Of a DNA stretch of 43,189 bases, positions 15,185 to 23,860 are shown piece by piece; the first letter of the stretch is position 1, and each line of letters begins with the position of its first letter. This stretch comes from Catenulispora pinistramenti (GTDB lineage Bacteria > Actinomycetota > Actinomycetes > Streptomycetales > Catenulisporaceae): positions 1-43,189 of the forward strand of contig NZ_JAAFYZ010000069.1 of assembly GCF_018274385.1 (NCBI RefSeq). Reading direction: 5' to 3'. The translations under genes and the position numbers were made by a program. The notes under the pieces are model-generated. The model searched no databases. It saw only the letters and a list, made by a program, of their open reading frames with translations, and was not told the origin of the DNA.

Positions 15185-16795
15185 CTACCGCCGCTCCATA
15201 TAAGCCTCTTCGAGGTCCAGCTGGTGCAGCACCCGGCGGTAGACGTCGTCGTTGATCTCCCGCATGTCCCGCAGGTGCTCGATCGCCGCGCGCTCGGCGT
15301 CCAGCATCGAGCGCCGCGCCTCCTCGACCGCCGCCGCGCTGGCGCTCGGGGCCCCGGACGCCACCTGCATCGCGAACCTCTTGGCCCGGTCGCCGCGCCA
15401 CCTCGCCTGGTCCCGCATGCGGTCCACGGCCGGGTCCGGCAGCGTGGCCTCCAACTCCTCCAGGCGCGCCATCCCGGCAGTGGCGGCCGTTCCCATCGCG
15501 CTGCAATAGGAGAACGCGTCCTCCTTCTCCTCGTCCTTGGCCTCGACGCCGAGCCGGCGGATCAGCGGCGGCAGCGTGAGGCCCTGGACGATGAGCGTGG
15601 CCAGGACCACGAACAGGGTGAGGAACTGGACCAGTTCGCGATCCGGGAGCGGCCCGCCGTGGTTGTCGGTCAGCGGGATCGCGGCCGCGGCGGCCAGCGA
15701 GACCACGCCGCGCATGCCGGCCCAGCCCACGACGAACAGGATCTTCGGGGCCTGGGTCTGGGCCGGCGGCGGCGCGAGCGCCGAGTTGCGCCGCAGGTGG
15801 CGCATCAGGAAGCGGCCGATGTACCCGAAGGTGTACACGCCGCCGAAGCGCGCCACCACCACGATCGCGAAGGCCGCCGAGCCGTAGCCGATCAACTCCG
15901 CGGCGCTCCAGTGGTCCACGTCCCGCAGGATCGGGATCAGCTGCAGGCCGATCAGCGCGAACACCGTGGCCTCCAGGATCTCCACGATCACGTCCCACAG
16001 CGCGGTGTCCAGCATGCGGGTGGCGTAACCGGCACGGACGCGGCGGTGGCCGAGGTAGAGCCCGAGGATGACGACGCCCATGACGCCGGACACGTGCACC
16101 GCTTCGGCCGTGATGTAGACGACGAACGGCAGTATCAGCGAGATGCCGCTCTCGGCCCGCGGATCGCGCATCCGGAACCGGATCGGATCCCAGAGCACGG
16201 CCACCACCGCGCCGATCGCGATGCCGCCGGCCGCCGAGAGCACGAACCGGCCGACCGCGTCGAAGACCGTGACCGTCTCCCCCACCGCCGCGGCCAGCGC
16301 GATCCGGAACGCGGTCAGCGCGGTGGCGTCGTTGAACAGGCCCTCGCCGACCAGCACGTCGACGGTCCGGCGCGGTAATCCCAGGCGTTTGGCGATGGAG
16401 ATCGCCGCGACCGTGTCCGGTGGCCCGAGCACCGCGCCCAGCACGAACGCCACCGACAGCGGCAGCCCGGGGATCAGCAGGTGCATCGCGAATCCGGTGA
16501 GCAGCGTGGTGACCAGCACCATCCCCACCGACAGGATCAGGACCGCCGACCAGTTCTCGCGCAGCGAGGGCACCGAGGTCTCCACGGCCGCCTGGTAGAG
16601 CAGCGGCGGCAGCAGGATCATCAGCACGAACTCGGGCTCGAGGTCGTAGTCCGGGATGAACGGCGCGATCGACACCAGCAGCCCGACGGCCACCAGGACG
16701 AGCGGCCCGTTGAGCTCGAACCGCCGGGCGAGCGCGGACACCACGACGGAGAAGAACGGGACGCCGAGTAAGAACAAGAGGTGTTGCGCCGTCAT
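15185..16795 (-). CDS. CPA1-family Na+/H+ antiporter
   Basis: Monovalent cation:proton antiporter of the NhaP/NhaK type, 536 residues. About 12 membrane helices are followed by a charged cytoplasmic C-terminus of about 110 residues with ERAAIEHLRDMREINDDVYRRV-type helices. The ion-binding helix reads VGEGLFNDATALTAF, carrying the ND pair. The flexible-helix motif GAVLGPPDTVAAISIAKR is also typical. The frame is open and the ATG at 16795 begins directly with the first helix. It is convergent with the NRAMP gene, with only the repeats and terminator between. No regulatory feature was seen upstream. The transported ion cannot be assigned. Confidence 0.92.
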   Translation of the reverse strand: MTAQHLLFLLGVPFFSVVVSALARRFELNGPLVLVAVGLLVSIAPFIPDYDLEPEFVLMILLPPLLYQAAVETSVPSLRENWSAVLILSVGMVLVTTLLTGFAMHLLIPGLPLSVAFVLGAVLGPPDTVAAISIAKRLGLPRRTVDVLVGEGLFNDATALTAFRIALAAAVGETVTVFDAVGRFVLSAAGGIAIGAVVAVLWDPIRFRMRDPRAESGISLILPFVVYITAEAVHVSGVMGVVILGLYLGHRRVRAGYATRMLDTALWDVIVEILEATVFALIGLQLIPILRDVDHWSAAELIGYGSAAFAIVVVARFGGVYTFGYIGRFLMRHLRRNSALAPPPAQTQAPKILFVVGWAGMRGVVSLAAAAAIPLTDNHGGPLPDRELVQFLTLFVVLATLIVQGLTLPPLIRRLGVEAKDEEKEDAFSYCSAMGTAATAGMARLEELEATLPDPAVDRMRDQARWRGDRAKRFAMQVASGAPSASAAAVEEARRSMLDAERAAIEHLRDMREINDDVYRRVLHQLDLEEAYMERR

Positions 16796-16848
16796 GACAC
16801 CTGATCATCCCATGACAGATGGGTCGAACGGCGCGGTGGCCGGTCGGA

Positions 16849-17514
16849 TCAGCCGCGCGCCGTGCGCCACACCCCGTCCGGGACCGCCTCGGCGAGCGCC
16901 ACCAGCATGTTGAGACCGGTATCCACCCACTCCGGCTTGACCGTCCCCTTGCCCCAGGTCAGAAGCCTGTTTCCCTCGATCCGCCAGGCGAAGTCCGGCC
17001 AGGAGGCGATCAGCCGCAACACCTTCGGGTCCAGGACGTCGGCGGCCAGCCGGTGGTCCGCGGCGCTGACCCGGTAACGGTGGTCGAAGGCGGGATCGCC
17101 GCGGACGAACTCCAGGGCGCCGGCCAGGATGCCGGGGCCGACGCGCCGGTCCTTGTAGCCGCGCGGCACGACTTCCACCGGCGGCAACGGGACCGGGAGG
17201 TCGTCGACGCAGGCGACCCAGTAGTGGTGGACGTCGTCGCTCTCGCTGCCCCGGGTCCGGAACTCGTAGTCGATCACGAGGATGGCGCGGCCGTGGTGCG
17301 TGCCGCGCATCACCAGGCGCGCGAGGCGGCCGTGGCCCGCGGTGAACGGCTGGCCGCCGAAGGTCGTCGGCAGCCGGCGGTCCTTCTTGGCCAGCTGCCA
17401 CCCCTTGACCGCCGCCATCGCGGCGAGCGCCTTCTTGCGCCGGGCATTGGCGGCGATCCCGGCGGCCAGCAAGACCACTATGAACCCGGCGAAGATCAGC
17501 AGAGGCACGGTCAC
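16849..17514 (-). CDS. Membrane-anchored protein of unknown function
   Basis: No confident family. The 221-residue chain starts with one membrane helix (VPLLIFAGFIVVLLAAGIAA) followed by a basic stretch (RRKK), so the rest faces the cytoplasm. The soluble part has alternating strands such as GRAILVIDYEFRTRG and HYWVACVDDLPVPLPPVEV, then DFAWRIEGNRLLTWGKG and a final helix. This layout is seen in actinobacterial proteins annotated only as hypothetical or DUF3137-like. It is probably monocistronic. Codon use matches its neighbours, which supports a real gene. Confidence 0.75.
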   Translation of the reverse strand: MTVPLLIFAGFIVVLLAAGIAANARRKKALAAMAAVKGWQLAKKDRRLPTTFGGQPFTAGHGRLARLVMRGTHHGRAILVIDYEFRTRGSESDDVHHYWVACVDDLPVPLPPVEVVPRGYKDRRVGPGILAGALEFVRGDPAFDHRYRVSAADHRLAADVLDPKVLRLIASWPDFAWRIEGNRLLTWGKGTVKPEWVDTGLNMLVALAEAVPDGVWRTARG

Positions 17515-17558
17515 CGGACCATGCCTACCATCGCGGCGCGGGCGGCGTCACCCGCGCC

Positions 17559-17602
17559 GCTGAGAGTTCGGCGCACCGGGCGAACGCGCTGAGGGTTCAG
17601 CG
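17559..17602. repeat. 15-bp duplication spanning a stop codon
   Basis: GCTGAGAGTTCGGCG (17559-17573) and GCTGAGGGTTCAGCG (17588-17602) differ at two bases. The second copy contains the stop (minus strand, 17599-17597) of the peptidoglycan-binding protein and is itself a CGCTGA/TCAGCG dyad. Confidence 0.6.
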
Positions 17603-18640
17603 GGTGCCGTTGCAGTAGTAATAGGTCCCGTTGTAGGACTGGTTGTCCCAGAAGTACAGGTCGGCCCAGGTCTGCGGGCCGGCGACGCCGTCCACAGCCA
17701 GCTTCGGGTAGGGCGGATTGCCGCCGGGCGAGTGCACGTTCTGGGAGTTGTTACAGCCTTGGAAGTCCGTCATCGCCGTCTGCGTGTCCGGGCCCCACTG
17801 GCCGTCGATCGCCAGACTCGGGATGCCCAGCTCCGCCTTCTTCAGCAGGCACTGGAGTTCCTTGACCGCGTTGACGTTGCCGGAGCCTTCCTTGATCTGC
17901 GGCATCTGCGTGGCCGGGAGGTCCAGGTACGTGCAGTCGCTGGAGGGCCGGGCCGGGTTGCTCGGCTTCGGCACCGCCACGGTGGTCACCGGAGCGCTCG
18001 GCTTCGGTGCGCTGGGGGCCGGGGCGGCGGGGGCGGAGGTCGTCGCCTTGCCGGGGTTCGACGCCACCGGCTTGCCCGGCACCGAGGTCGTGCTGGTGGT
18101 GCCGCCCCCGCCGGTGCTCGCACCCTGGCCGGTCTGGCCGGGCTGGCCGCCGTTGGTGACGCTGGAGGTCGCGGTCGGATTCTCCGGGACGTTCGCCCCC
18201 TGTGCGCCGTTGCTCGACGGGTCGGCCGCGATGCTGTCGCCGTCCGGCTTGCCGCCGCCGATGCCGCTGCCGCCGGTCTCGGTGGCACCGGCGCCGGCCA
18301 GGGCGGTCGAGTCGTGCTTCTTCGAGGAATCGCTGCTGGCGAAGGCCACCGCACCGCCGATACCGACCACGGCCACCACCGCCAGGGCGGAGGCGATCAG
18401 GGTCTTGCGACGCCGGTTCGGGTTTGGGTTGCCGTCACCGGGCCCGCCGGGGCCGTAGCCGCCCGGCCCGAAGCCGCCAGGTCCCTGCGGACCGCCGTTC
18501 AGCGGCATGCCGTAAGGGGACGCCATCGGCGGCGGCGCGGACTGCGGCGCTGACCCGAACGGCGGCAGCGAGCCGCCGTCCGGCATGCCGGACGGTGACT
18601 GGGGCGTCCCCCAGGGCGGGTTCTGGTCGGACGAGCTCAT
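17597..18640 (-). CDS. Membrane-anchored peptidoglycan-binding domain protein
   Basis: A 347-residue surface protein. A cytoplasmic Pro/Gly/Ser/Met-rich N-terminus of about 75 residues (repeated GPGG) precedes a basic NRRRK and one membrane helix (TLIASALAVVAVVGIGGAVAF). A disordered Ala/Pro/Ser/Thr linker of about 120 residues follows. The C-terminal domain is a PG_binding_1 fold: VKELQCLLKKAELG, LAIDGQWGPDTQTAMTDFQ and LAVDGVAGPQTWADLYF. Two cysteines near its ends may form a disulfide. It probably tethers the membrane to the cell wall. No catalytic domain is present. A TACGAT hexamer lies 8 bases before the ATG, so the transcript may be leaderless. Confidence 0.85.
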   Translation of the reverse strand: MSSSDQNPPWGTPQSPSGMPDGGSLPPFGSAPQSAPPPMASPYGMPLNGGPQGPGGFGPGGYGPGGPGDGNPNPNRRRKTLIASALAVVAVVGIGGAVAFASSDSSKKHDSTALAGAGATETGGSGIGGGKPDGDSIAADPSSNGAQGANVPENPTATSSVTNGGQPGQTGQGASTGGGGTTSTTSVPGKPVASNPGKATTSAPAAPAPSAPKPSAPVTTVAVPKPSNPARPSSDCTYLDLPATQMPQIKEGSGNVNAVKELQCLLKKAELGIPSLAIDGQWGPDTQTAMTDFQGCNNSQNVHSPGGNPPYPKLAVDGVAGPQTWADLYFWDNQSYNGTYYYCNGTR

Positions 18641-18749
18641 GACCGGTCATCGTATCTTCGCCGTCGCGGGGCCGGTCCCCGGCCTCGGCAAAGTGCGGGT
18701 AAAACAACCCTTGCGGCGGGCCGAGTATGCATGAACCTCGACAAACGTG

Positions 18750-18779
18750 TTGTGGCCGGACGTCCCGGGGCGGGATCAT
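18750..18779 (+). promoter_or_regulatory. Predicted promoter for a leaderless DUF5925 transcript
   Basis: TTGTGG (18750-18755), an 18-base gap and GATCAT (18774-18779) stand exactly 7 bases before ATG 18787. That spacing places the start point at or beside the ATG. Confidence 0.5.
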
Positions 18780-18786
18780 CGAGGAC

Positions 18787-20046
18787 ATGACGCTGCCCCG
18801 CCAGCGCCCTCAGGGGCCTGCCATCCACCCGGCGCCGGACCCCGGAGAGCTGGGCGAACCGGCCGAGGCCGCGGCCCCCGCCGCCCCGGCGGCCAGCGAT
18901 CCCGGGCAGCGGCTGCCGTTCCGGGTCACGATCGACGACTCCGACACCCCTTACGACGTGGTGGACGCGCTGCTGCTGACCCCGTTCACCACCGGCGTCC
19001 AGCCGCACGCCCGGCACGCCCGGCTGGACGCGCTGCGCGAGGACGCGACGCTGGTCCCGGCCGAGGGCGAGGTGCTGCGCTCGGTGGTGGAGGACAAGCG
19101 CGAGTCGTGCCTGACCGCCGGCCCCGGCTGGACCGCCCGCTCGGTCCGCTGGTCCAGCGGCGGCGGCGAGGTCACGGTGGTCGCCGAGACCCCGGAGCTG
19201 GCGACCAAGATCCTGGAGCAGGCCACCGACGGCGTCGCGGCCGAGGAGGAGCCCGAAGAGGAGAAGGTCTCGGTCGGCTTCTGGTACGCCGCTCCCCAGC
19301 GCGGCCCGTACCGCACCGTCCGCACCATCACGGCCGAACCGTGGGAAGCCGTCCGCAAGAACTACTCGGCCACCGCCTCGGCGGCCATGGACAAGCTGAT
19401 GGCGGTCCGCCGCAGCGAAGCCGCCGGCCGCATGATCCTCCTGCACGGCGCGCCCGGCACCGGCAAGACCACGGCCCTGCGCACCCTGGCCCGCGAATGG
19501 CGTGAGTGGTGCCAGGTGGACTACGTCCTGGACCCCGACGCCCTGTTCTCCTCCCCCGGCTACCTCATGGAAGTCGCGATGGGCGTGGAGTATCACGGCC
19601 ACGGCGAGGAGGAGGAGAACCGCCGCCGCTGGCGCCTGCTGCTGCTGGAGGACTGCGACGAGCTGATCCGCGGCGAGGCCAAGGCCACCAGCGGCCAGGC
19701 CCTGTCGCGCCTGCTCAACCTCACCGACGGCCTGCTCGGCCAGGGCCGCGACGTCCTGGTCGCGATCACCACCAACGAGAACCTGGCCAGCCTGCACCCG
19801 GCGGTCATAAGGCCGGGCCGCTGCCTGGCGCAGATCGAGGTCGGGCCGCTGCCGCGCGCCGAGGCCATGGCCTGGATGGAACGCGAAGGCGCCGACCCGG
19901 CCCGGCTGGCCGCCGCGCGTCAGGGCCGCGGCGGCCCCGGCGGGCCGATCGGCGGCGCGACGCTGGCGGAGCTGATCGCGGCTCGGGACGGGAACGAGCC
20001 GGTGGCCTCGGCCGGGAACGACACCGGGACAGGGTTGTATTTGTAG
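18787..20046 (+). CDS. DUF5925-domain AAA+ ATPase
   Basis: Actinobacterial AAA+ ATPase of unknown cellular job, 419 residues. The N-terminal DUF5925-type domain (FRVTIDDSDTPYDVVDALLL through the acidic EEEPEEEKVS) precedes an AAA module. Its Walker A is HGAPGTGKTTALRTL, Walker B is RLLLLEDCDEL and sensor 1 is VAITTNE. The segment RPGRC carries the arginine-finger-like residues. The ATG at 18787 is preferred over the ATG at 18727, because the conserved region starts well inside and a -10 hexamer stands 7 bases upstream. It is followed after 74 bases by a DUF6295 gene. Confidence 0.9.
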   Translation: MTLPRQRPQGPAIHPAPDPGELGEPAEAAAPAAPAASDPGQRLPFRVTIDDSDTPYDVVDALLLTPFTTGVQPHARHARLDALREDATLVPAEGEVLRSVVEDKRESCLTAGPGWTARSVRWSSGGGEVTVVAETPELATKILEQATDGVAAEEEPEEEKVSVGFWYAAPQRGPYRTVRTITAEPWEAVRKNYSATASAAMDKLMAVRRSEAAGRMILLHGAPGTGKTTALRTLAREWREWCQVDYVLDPDALFSSPGYLMEVAMGVEYHGHGEEEENRRRWRLLLLEDCDELIRGEAKATSGQALSRLLNLTDGLLGQGRDVLVAITTNENLASLHPAVIRPGRCLAQIEVGPLPRAEAMAWMEREGADPARLAAARQGRGGPGGPIGGATLAELIAARDGNEPVASAGNDTGTGLYL

Positions 20047-20120
20047 GGCGCGGTGCCGCGCTGTTGGATAATCGGTCCCCAGACCGGCGTTCGTCCCACC
20101 GATTGCGAGGATCCGGATCC

Positions 20121-20414
20121 ATGTGCACCTACCAGACCTTCAAGCTCGCCGTGGCCGGCAGTGCCAAGGGCACCAGCGCGTGGATCCGGGTCACCGAGGC
20201 CAGCGTGTACTACGACCATCCGGTGCACGCCACCGATGAGCACACGCTCAACATCGACCTGCGCAACCCCGAGCGCGGCCCGTCGGCGCGGATCGCGGTG
20301 GAGTTGAGCGCGCAGGCCGCGTACGACCTGGCGCAGGCCATCCTAACGGCGCTGGAGAGCGTGCCGGAGGCGATGCTGCCGCCGGGACTACTCATTGACA
20401 CAGCGCGGGTCTAA
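20121..20414 (+). CDS. DUF6295 family protein
   Basis: A 97-residue actinobacterial protein of unknown function, beginning MCTYQTFKLAVAGSAKGTSA and containing VYYDHPVHATDEHTLNIDLR and GPSARIAVELS, then a C-terminal helix. This pattern is the one I associate with DUF6295. There is no signal peptide or membrane segment. GAGGA stands 10 bases upstream of the ATG. The gap before it contains a GCGCGG/CCGCGC dyad that may end the preceding transcript. The GMC oxidoreductase begins only 10 bases after its stop, so the two are probably cotranscribed. Confidence 0.82.
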   Translation: MCTYQTFKLAVAGSAKGTSAWIRVTEASVYYDHPVHATDEHTLNIDLRNPERGPSARIAVELSAQAAYDLAQAILTALESVPEAMLPPGLLIDTARV

Positions 20415-20424
20415 CTTCGTAGAC

Positions 20425-22017
20425 ATGGCCACCGACGACGCACGGACCGATACCGGGAGTGTTTACGACTACGTCGTCGTCGGGGCCGGCTCCGCCGGGT
20501 CCGCGGTCGCGGCGCGGCTGAGCGAGGACCCGGGATGCCGGGTGGCGCTGCTGGAGGCCGGGCCGGTGGATCGCAATCCGCTGATCCACATACCGGCCGC
20601 GTTCTCCGAGCTCTTCGAGAGCAAGCTGGACTGGGCCTATCGCACCGTCAACCAGCCCAAGCTCGGGGGCCGGCGGATCTACTGGCCGCGCGGCCGGATG
20701 CTCGGCGGGTCCTCGTCGATCAACGCGATGATGTGGGTGACCGGGTTCGCGGCCGACTACGCCGAGTGGGCCCAGGCCGCCGGGCCGCAGTGGGGGCCGG
20801 ACGCGATCGCGGCCGCGCTGCGCCGCGTCGAGGCCTTCACCGCCGCGCCGGACGGCACCGAGCACGGCGCGACCGGCCCGGTGCTCGTCGAGGACCTGCG
20901 CTCCCCGCACCCGCTGACCGCCCGCTTCCTGCAAGCGTGCACGTCCCTGGGCATACCCGGCACCCAGACCGCGGTGACCCAGCACGAAGGCCGCCGCTGG
21001 TCCGCCGCCGACGCCTACCTCAAGCCCGCGCGCAGCCGCCCCAACCTGGTCGTCCACACCGGCGCGCTGGCCACCCGGGTGCTGTTCCACGACCGCCGCG
21101 CGACCGGCGTGCGCTATCTGGACGGCCGCCGCGTCGGCTCCGTCGCGGCCCGGCGCGAGGTGATCCTGTGCGGCGGCACGATCAACACCCCGCAGCTGCT
21201 GATGCTCTCCGGCATCGGGCCGGGCGAGCATCTGAGGCAGCGCGGCGTGAAGATCGTGGCCGACCTTCCCGAGGTCGGCCGCAACCTGCGCGACCACCTG
21301 GCCTCCGGGGTCGTGGTGAAGACCAAGGACGCCAAGTCGCTGATCAGCGGCCGCACCCCGGCCGGCTTCGCGCGCTACCTGACCCGGCGTCAGGGCCCGC
21401 TGTCGTCGAACGTCGCCGAGGCGTACCTGTTCACCGCCAGCCGGGACGGTCTGGAGCAGCCGGACCTGGAAGTGCTGTTCGCGCCGGTGGCGTTCCTGGA
21501 CGAAGGCCTCACCCGCCCGAAGGAACACGGCTACACGATCAGCGCCGTCGTCCAGAAGCCGCGCTCACACGGCACGATCACGCTCTCCACCCTGGACCCG
21601 ACCTCCGCGCCGAACATCGACCCGGCCTACCTCAGCGATCCCGACGGCGCGGACTACGCGACGCTGGCGCGCGGCATCGCGCTGTGCGAGAAGATCGCCG
21701 CCGCCCCGGAACTGGCCCCCTACAGCGACGGCTACATGCTGCTCCCCGGCATGTCCGGCGAAGAACTGGCCGAAGCCTCGATCCGCCGCTACGCGCAGAC
21801 CCTCTACCACCCGGTCGGCACCTGCCGGATGGGAAGCGACCAGGGCTCGGTGGTGGACCCGGAACTGCGGGTCCGCGGCATCGAGGGGCTGCGGGTGGCC
21901 GACGCCTCGGTGATGCCGGCGATCATCCGGGGTCACACGAACGCACCGTCCATCGTGATCGGGGAAAAGGCCGCCGAGCTGGTCAAGGACGCCGAGCGCG
22001 CGGCCCGCAAGGCCTGA
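20425..22017 (+). CDS. GMC-family FAD oxidoreductase (choline-dehydrogenase-like)
   Basis: Predicted alcohol oxidase or dehydrogenase, 530 residues. The FAD dinucleotide fold is VVVGAGSAGSAVAARLSEDP at the N-terminus, and the GMC signature region is YWPRGRMLGGSSSINAMMW. The second signature, EVILCGGTINTPQLLMLSGIGP, is also clear. The active-site His lies in LYHPVGTCRMG, and the closing GLRVADASVMPAIIRGHTNAP carries the second His/Asn pair. The substrate cannot be assigned; nothing nearby belongs to betaine metabolism. ATG 20425 is preferred because the FAD motif begins shortly after it and an upstream extension would overlap the DUF6295 gene. Confidence 0.92.
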   Translation: MATDDARTDTGSVYDYVVVGAGSAGSAVAARLSEDPGCRVALLEAGPVDRNPLIHIPAAFSELFESKLDWAYRTVNQPKLGGRRIYWPRGRMLGGSSSINAMMWVTGFAADYAEWAQAAGPQWGPDAIAAALRRVEAFTAAPDGTEHGATGPVLVEDLRSPHPLTARFLQACTSLGIPGTQTAVTQHEGRRWSAADAYLKPARSRPNLVVHTGALATRVLFHDRRATGVRYLDGRRVGSVAARREVILCGGTINTPQLLMLSGIGPGEHLRQRGVKIVADLPEVGRNLRDHLASGVVVKTKDAKSLISGRTPAGFARYLTRRQGPLSSNVAEAYLFTASRDGLEQPDLEVLFAPVAFLDEGLTRPKEHGYTISAVVQKPRSHGTITLSTLDPTSAPNIDPAYLSDPDGADYATLARGIALCEKIAAAPELAPYSDGYMLLPGMSGEELAEASIRRYAQTLYHPVGTCRMGSDQGSVVDPELRVRGIEGLRVADASVMPAIIRGHTNAPSIVIGEKAAELVKDAERAARKA

Positions 22018-22037
22018 GCGCGGCACTGGGGCGAAGC

Positions 22038-22053
22038 ATCCGCGGCCGCGGAT
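22038..22053. repeat. 16-bp perfect palindrome
   Basis: ATCCGCGGCCGCGGAT is fully self-complementary, without a loop, 20 bases after the GMC gene stop. It could be part of a terminator or a protein site. No partner sequence is visible. Confidence 0.5.
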
Positions 22054-22162
22054 CCCGCCGCCCGACTGGCGAGCGCAGCCGACCTGCCTGAGGCTGGGTC
22101 GTGGGGCGCGGCGGCGTGTGGCCGTCGGGCGGGGCGCGGCCCGGACGTCAGGAGCACGTGCG

Positions 22163-22780
22163 ATGGCCGGTTTCGACATCAACTCGCTGCTGAACCAGCT
22201 GATGGGCAAGCAGGAACAGCAACCGCAGCAGCAGGAGGGCCAGCCCGGCGACCAGGCCCAGATGCAGGCCCAGGACCAGAGCCAGCAGCCGGCGCACGCG
22301 ATGGGAGCGGCGCCCAGCGGTGGTGGCGGCGGCCTGGGCAACCTGCTGAGCAGCGGCATGATCCAGAAGCTGGCGCCGATGATCGGCAGCCTGGTCGCCG
22401 GCGGCGGTCTGGCGAAGCTGATGGACAACCTCAAGGGCGCCGGCGCGGGTTCGCAGGCGAAGTCCTGGGTCAGCTCGGACCAGCCGAACCAGCCGGTCAG
22501 CGACGAGCAGATCACCCAGGCCCTGGGCCACGAGCAGATCTCGCAGGTGGCCAACACCCTGGGCATGACCCACGAGGAAGCCGCGCACACGATGGCGGCG
22601 GCCCTTCCGCAGGTCGTCGACGCGATGACGCCGGAAGGCCAGCTCCCGCAGGCCGCCACGGCCGGGGCTGGAACCGGCGCCGGAACCGGCGCCGGCGGCA
22701 TGGAGAACCCGGCGGCATCGCAAGCCCAGAACCGCCCGCAGGCCGGTGGGACCTCCGAGGGCCGCCCGCAAGGTACTTGA
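22163..22780 (+). CDS. YidB/DUF937-family protein
   Basis: A 205-residue protein of the YidB-like DUF937 group. The N-terminus (FDINSLLNQLMGKQ) runs into a Gln-rich low-complexity stretch, then a Gly-rich hydrophobic middle (GLGNLLSSGMIQKLAPMIGS). The family core is EQITQALGHEQISQVANTLG followed by THEEAAHTMAAALPQVVDAMTPEGQLP. The C-terminus is disordered and includes a 12-bp coding duplication (GTGA twice). GGAG stands 8 bases upstream of the ATG. The function is unknown. The start of the next gene lies 33 bases beyond its stop, across a palindrome. Confidence 0.85.
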   Translation: MAGFDINSLLNQLMGKQEQQPQQQEGQPGDQAQMQAQDQSQQPAHAMGAAPSGGGGGLGNLLSSGMIQKLAPMIGSLVAGGGLAKLMDNLKGAGAGSQAKSWVSSDQPNQPVSDEQITQALGHEQISQVANTLGMTHEEAAHTMAAALPQVVDAMTPEGQLPQAATAGAGTGAGTGAGGMENPAASQAQNRPQAGGTSEGRPQGT

Positions 22781-22795
22781 TCCCACCAGGTGGGA
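22781..22795. promoter_or_regulatory. Perfect 7-bp dyad ahead of the PRPP synthetase gene
   Basis: TCCCACC-A-GGTGGGA begins at the base after the YidB stop and ends 18 bases before the likely ATG. With a one-base centre it cannot form a good hairpin, so a protein-binding site is the likelier reading. Confidence 0.45.
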
Positions 22796-22813
22796 GATCG
22801 CTACCATGCAGGG

Positions 22814-23761
22814 ATGCGCGACATCGCAGTATTCAGCGGAAGCGCCCATCCGACCCTGGCCGCGGAGATCTGCGCGCACCTGGAGACCCCACTGAGTCCG
22901 GTGCGTGTCAGCCGCTTCGCCAACGACTGCCTGGAGGTCCAGCTCCAGGCCAACTGCCGCGAGCGCGACGTGTTCCTGGTCCAGCCGCTGGTCGCGCCGG
23001 TCCAGGAGCACCTGGTCGAGCTCCTGCTCATGTGCGACGCGGCCCGCGGCGCCTCGGCGGCGAGGATCACCGCCGTGGTGCCGCACTACGCCTACGCCCG
23101 CAGCGACAAGAAGGACGCGCCGCGCATCTCGATAGGCGGCCGCCTGGTCGCCGACCTGATGGTGGCCGCCGGAGCCGACCGGGTGCTGGCGATGACGCTG
23201 CACTCGCCGCAGGTGCACGGGTTCTTCTCGGTGCCGGTCGACCACCTGCACGCGTTGCGGGAGTTGGCCGAGCACTTCCACGGCTCGGACCTGTCCAACA
23301 CCACGGTCGTCTCCCCGGACCTGGGCAACGCCAAGGAGGCCGCGGCCTTCGCGCGCCTGCTCGGCGTCCCGGTCGCGGCCGGGGCCAAGCAGCGGTTCGC
23401 CGGCGACAAGGTGGCGATCAGCTCGGTGATCGGCGACGTGGCCGGCCGCGACGTGATCGTGCTCGACGACGAGATCGCCAAGGGCAGCACCATCATCGAG
23501 CTGCTGGAACGGCTGCGCGACCTGGGAGCCCGCAAAGTGCGCGTGGCCTGCACGCACGGCCTGTTCGCGGCCGGCGCCCTCAAGCGGCTCTCCGACCAGC
23601 CCGAGGTCGAGGAGATCGTGTGCACCAACACCGTGCCGATCGCGCCGACCGAGGACTCCGACAACGGCAAGCTCACGGTGCTGTCCATCGCCCCGGCGCT
23701 GGCCGAGGCGATGCGGCGGATCCACAACGGCGAATCGGTCAGCGCGCTGTTCGAGGCGTAG
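22814..23761 (+). CDS. Divergent ribose-phosphate pyrophosphokinase
   Basis: Makes PRPP from ribose 5-phosphate and ATP; 315 residues, normal length. Family marks: FSGSAHPTLAAEICAHL, VVPHYAYARSDKKDAPRIS, TLHSPQVHGFFSVPVDHL, VVSPDLGNAKEAAAFARLL, and the flexible-loop residues in AKQRF. The PRPP-binding loop reads VLDDEIAKGSTIIE, whereas housekeeping Prs enzymes have DDMIDTGGT. This is therefore a paralogue or special-purpose enzyme. ATG 22814 has only AGGG directly before it. A GTG at 22790 is in frame but lies inside a palindrome. No nucleotide-synthesis neighbours are present. Confidence 0.85.
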   Translation: MRDIAVFSGSAHPTLAAEICAHLETPLSPVRVSRFANDCLEVQLQANCRERDVFLVQPLVAPVQEHLVELLLMCDAARGASAARITAVVPHYAYARSDKKDAPRISIGGRLVADLMVAAGADRVLAMTLHSPQVHGFFSVPVDHLHALRELAEHFHGSDLSNTTVVSPDLGNAKEAAAFARLLGVPVAAGAKQRFAGDKVAISSVIGDVAGRDVIVLDDEIAKGSTIIELLERLRDLGARKVRVACTHGLFAAGALKRLSDQPEVEEIVCTNTVPIAPTEDSDNGKLTVLSIAPALAEAMRRIHNGESVSALFEA

Positions 23762-23860
23762 AAGATCCGAGCCGTAGAGAACTCGGAGGGTGCGGTCTGT
23801 CGGATCGCGTCGGGCTCGTTCGTGGAGCAGGTGAGAGCACAACGAACCGAGGAGGACACC

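Noticed and set aside
13230-16808. A 1192-codon open frame on the minus strand
   Set aside because: It is the antisense and alternate-frame shadow of the NRAMP and antiporter genes. The translation is compositionally odd (Asp/His/Gln-rich) with no family motifs.
20395-20425. TTGACA with TAGACA as a promoter for the GMC gene
   Set aside because: The spacing is 19 bases and the -10 would run into the ATG, leaving no room for a start point.
23800-23860. Imperfect hairpin CTCGTTCGTG / CACAACGAACCGAG before the reductase gene
   Set aside because: The pairing needs two bulges and overlaps a normal ribosome site, so it is too weak to call.
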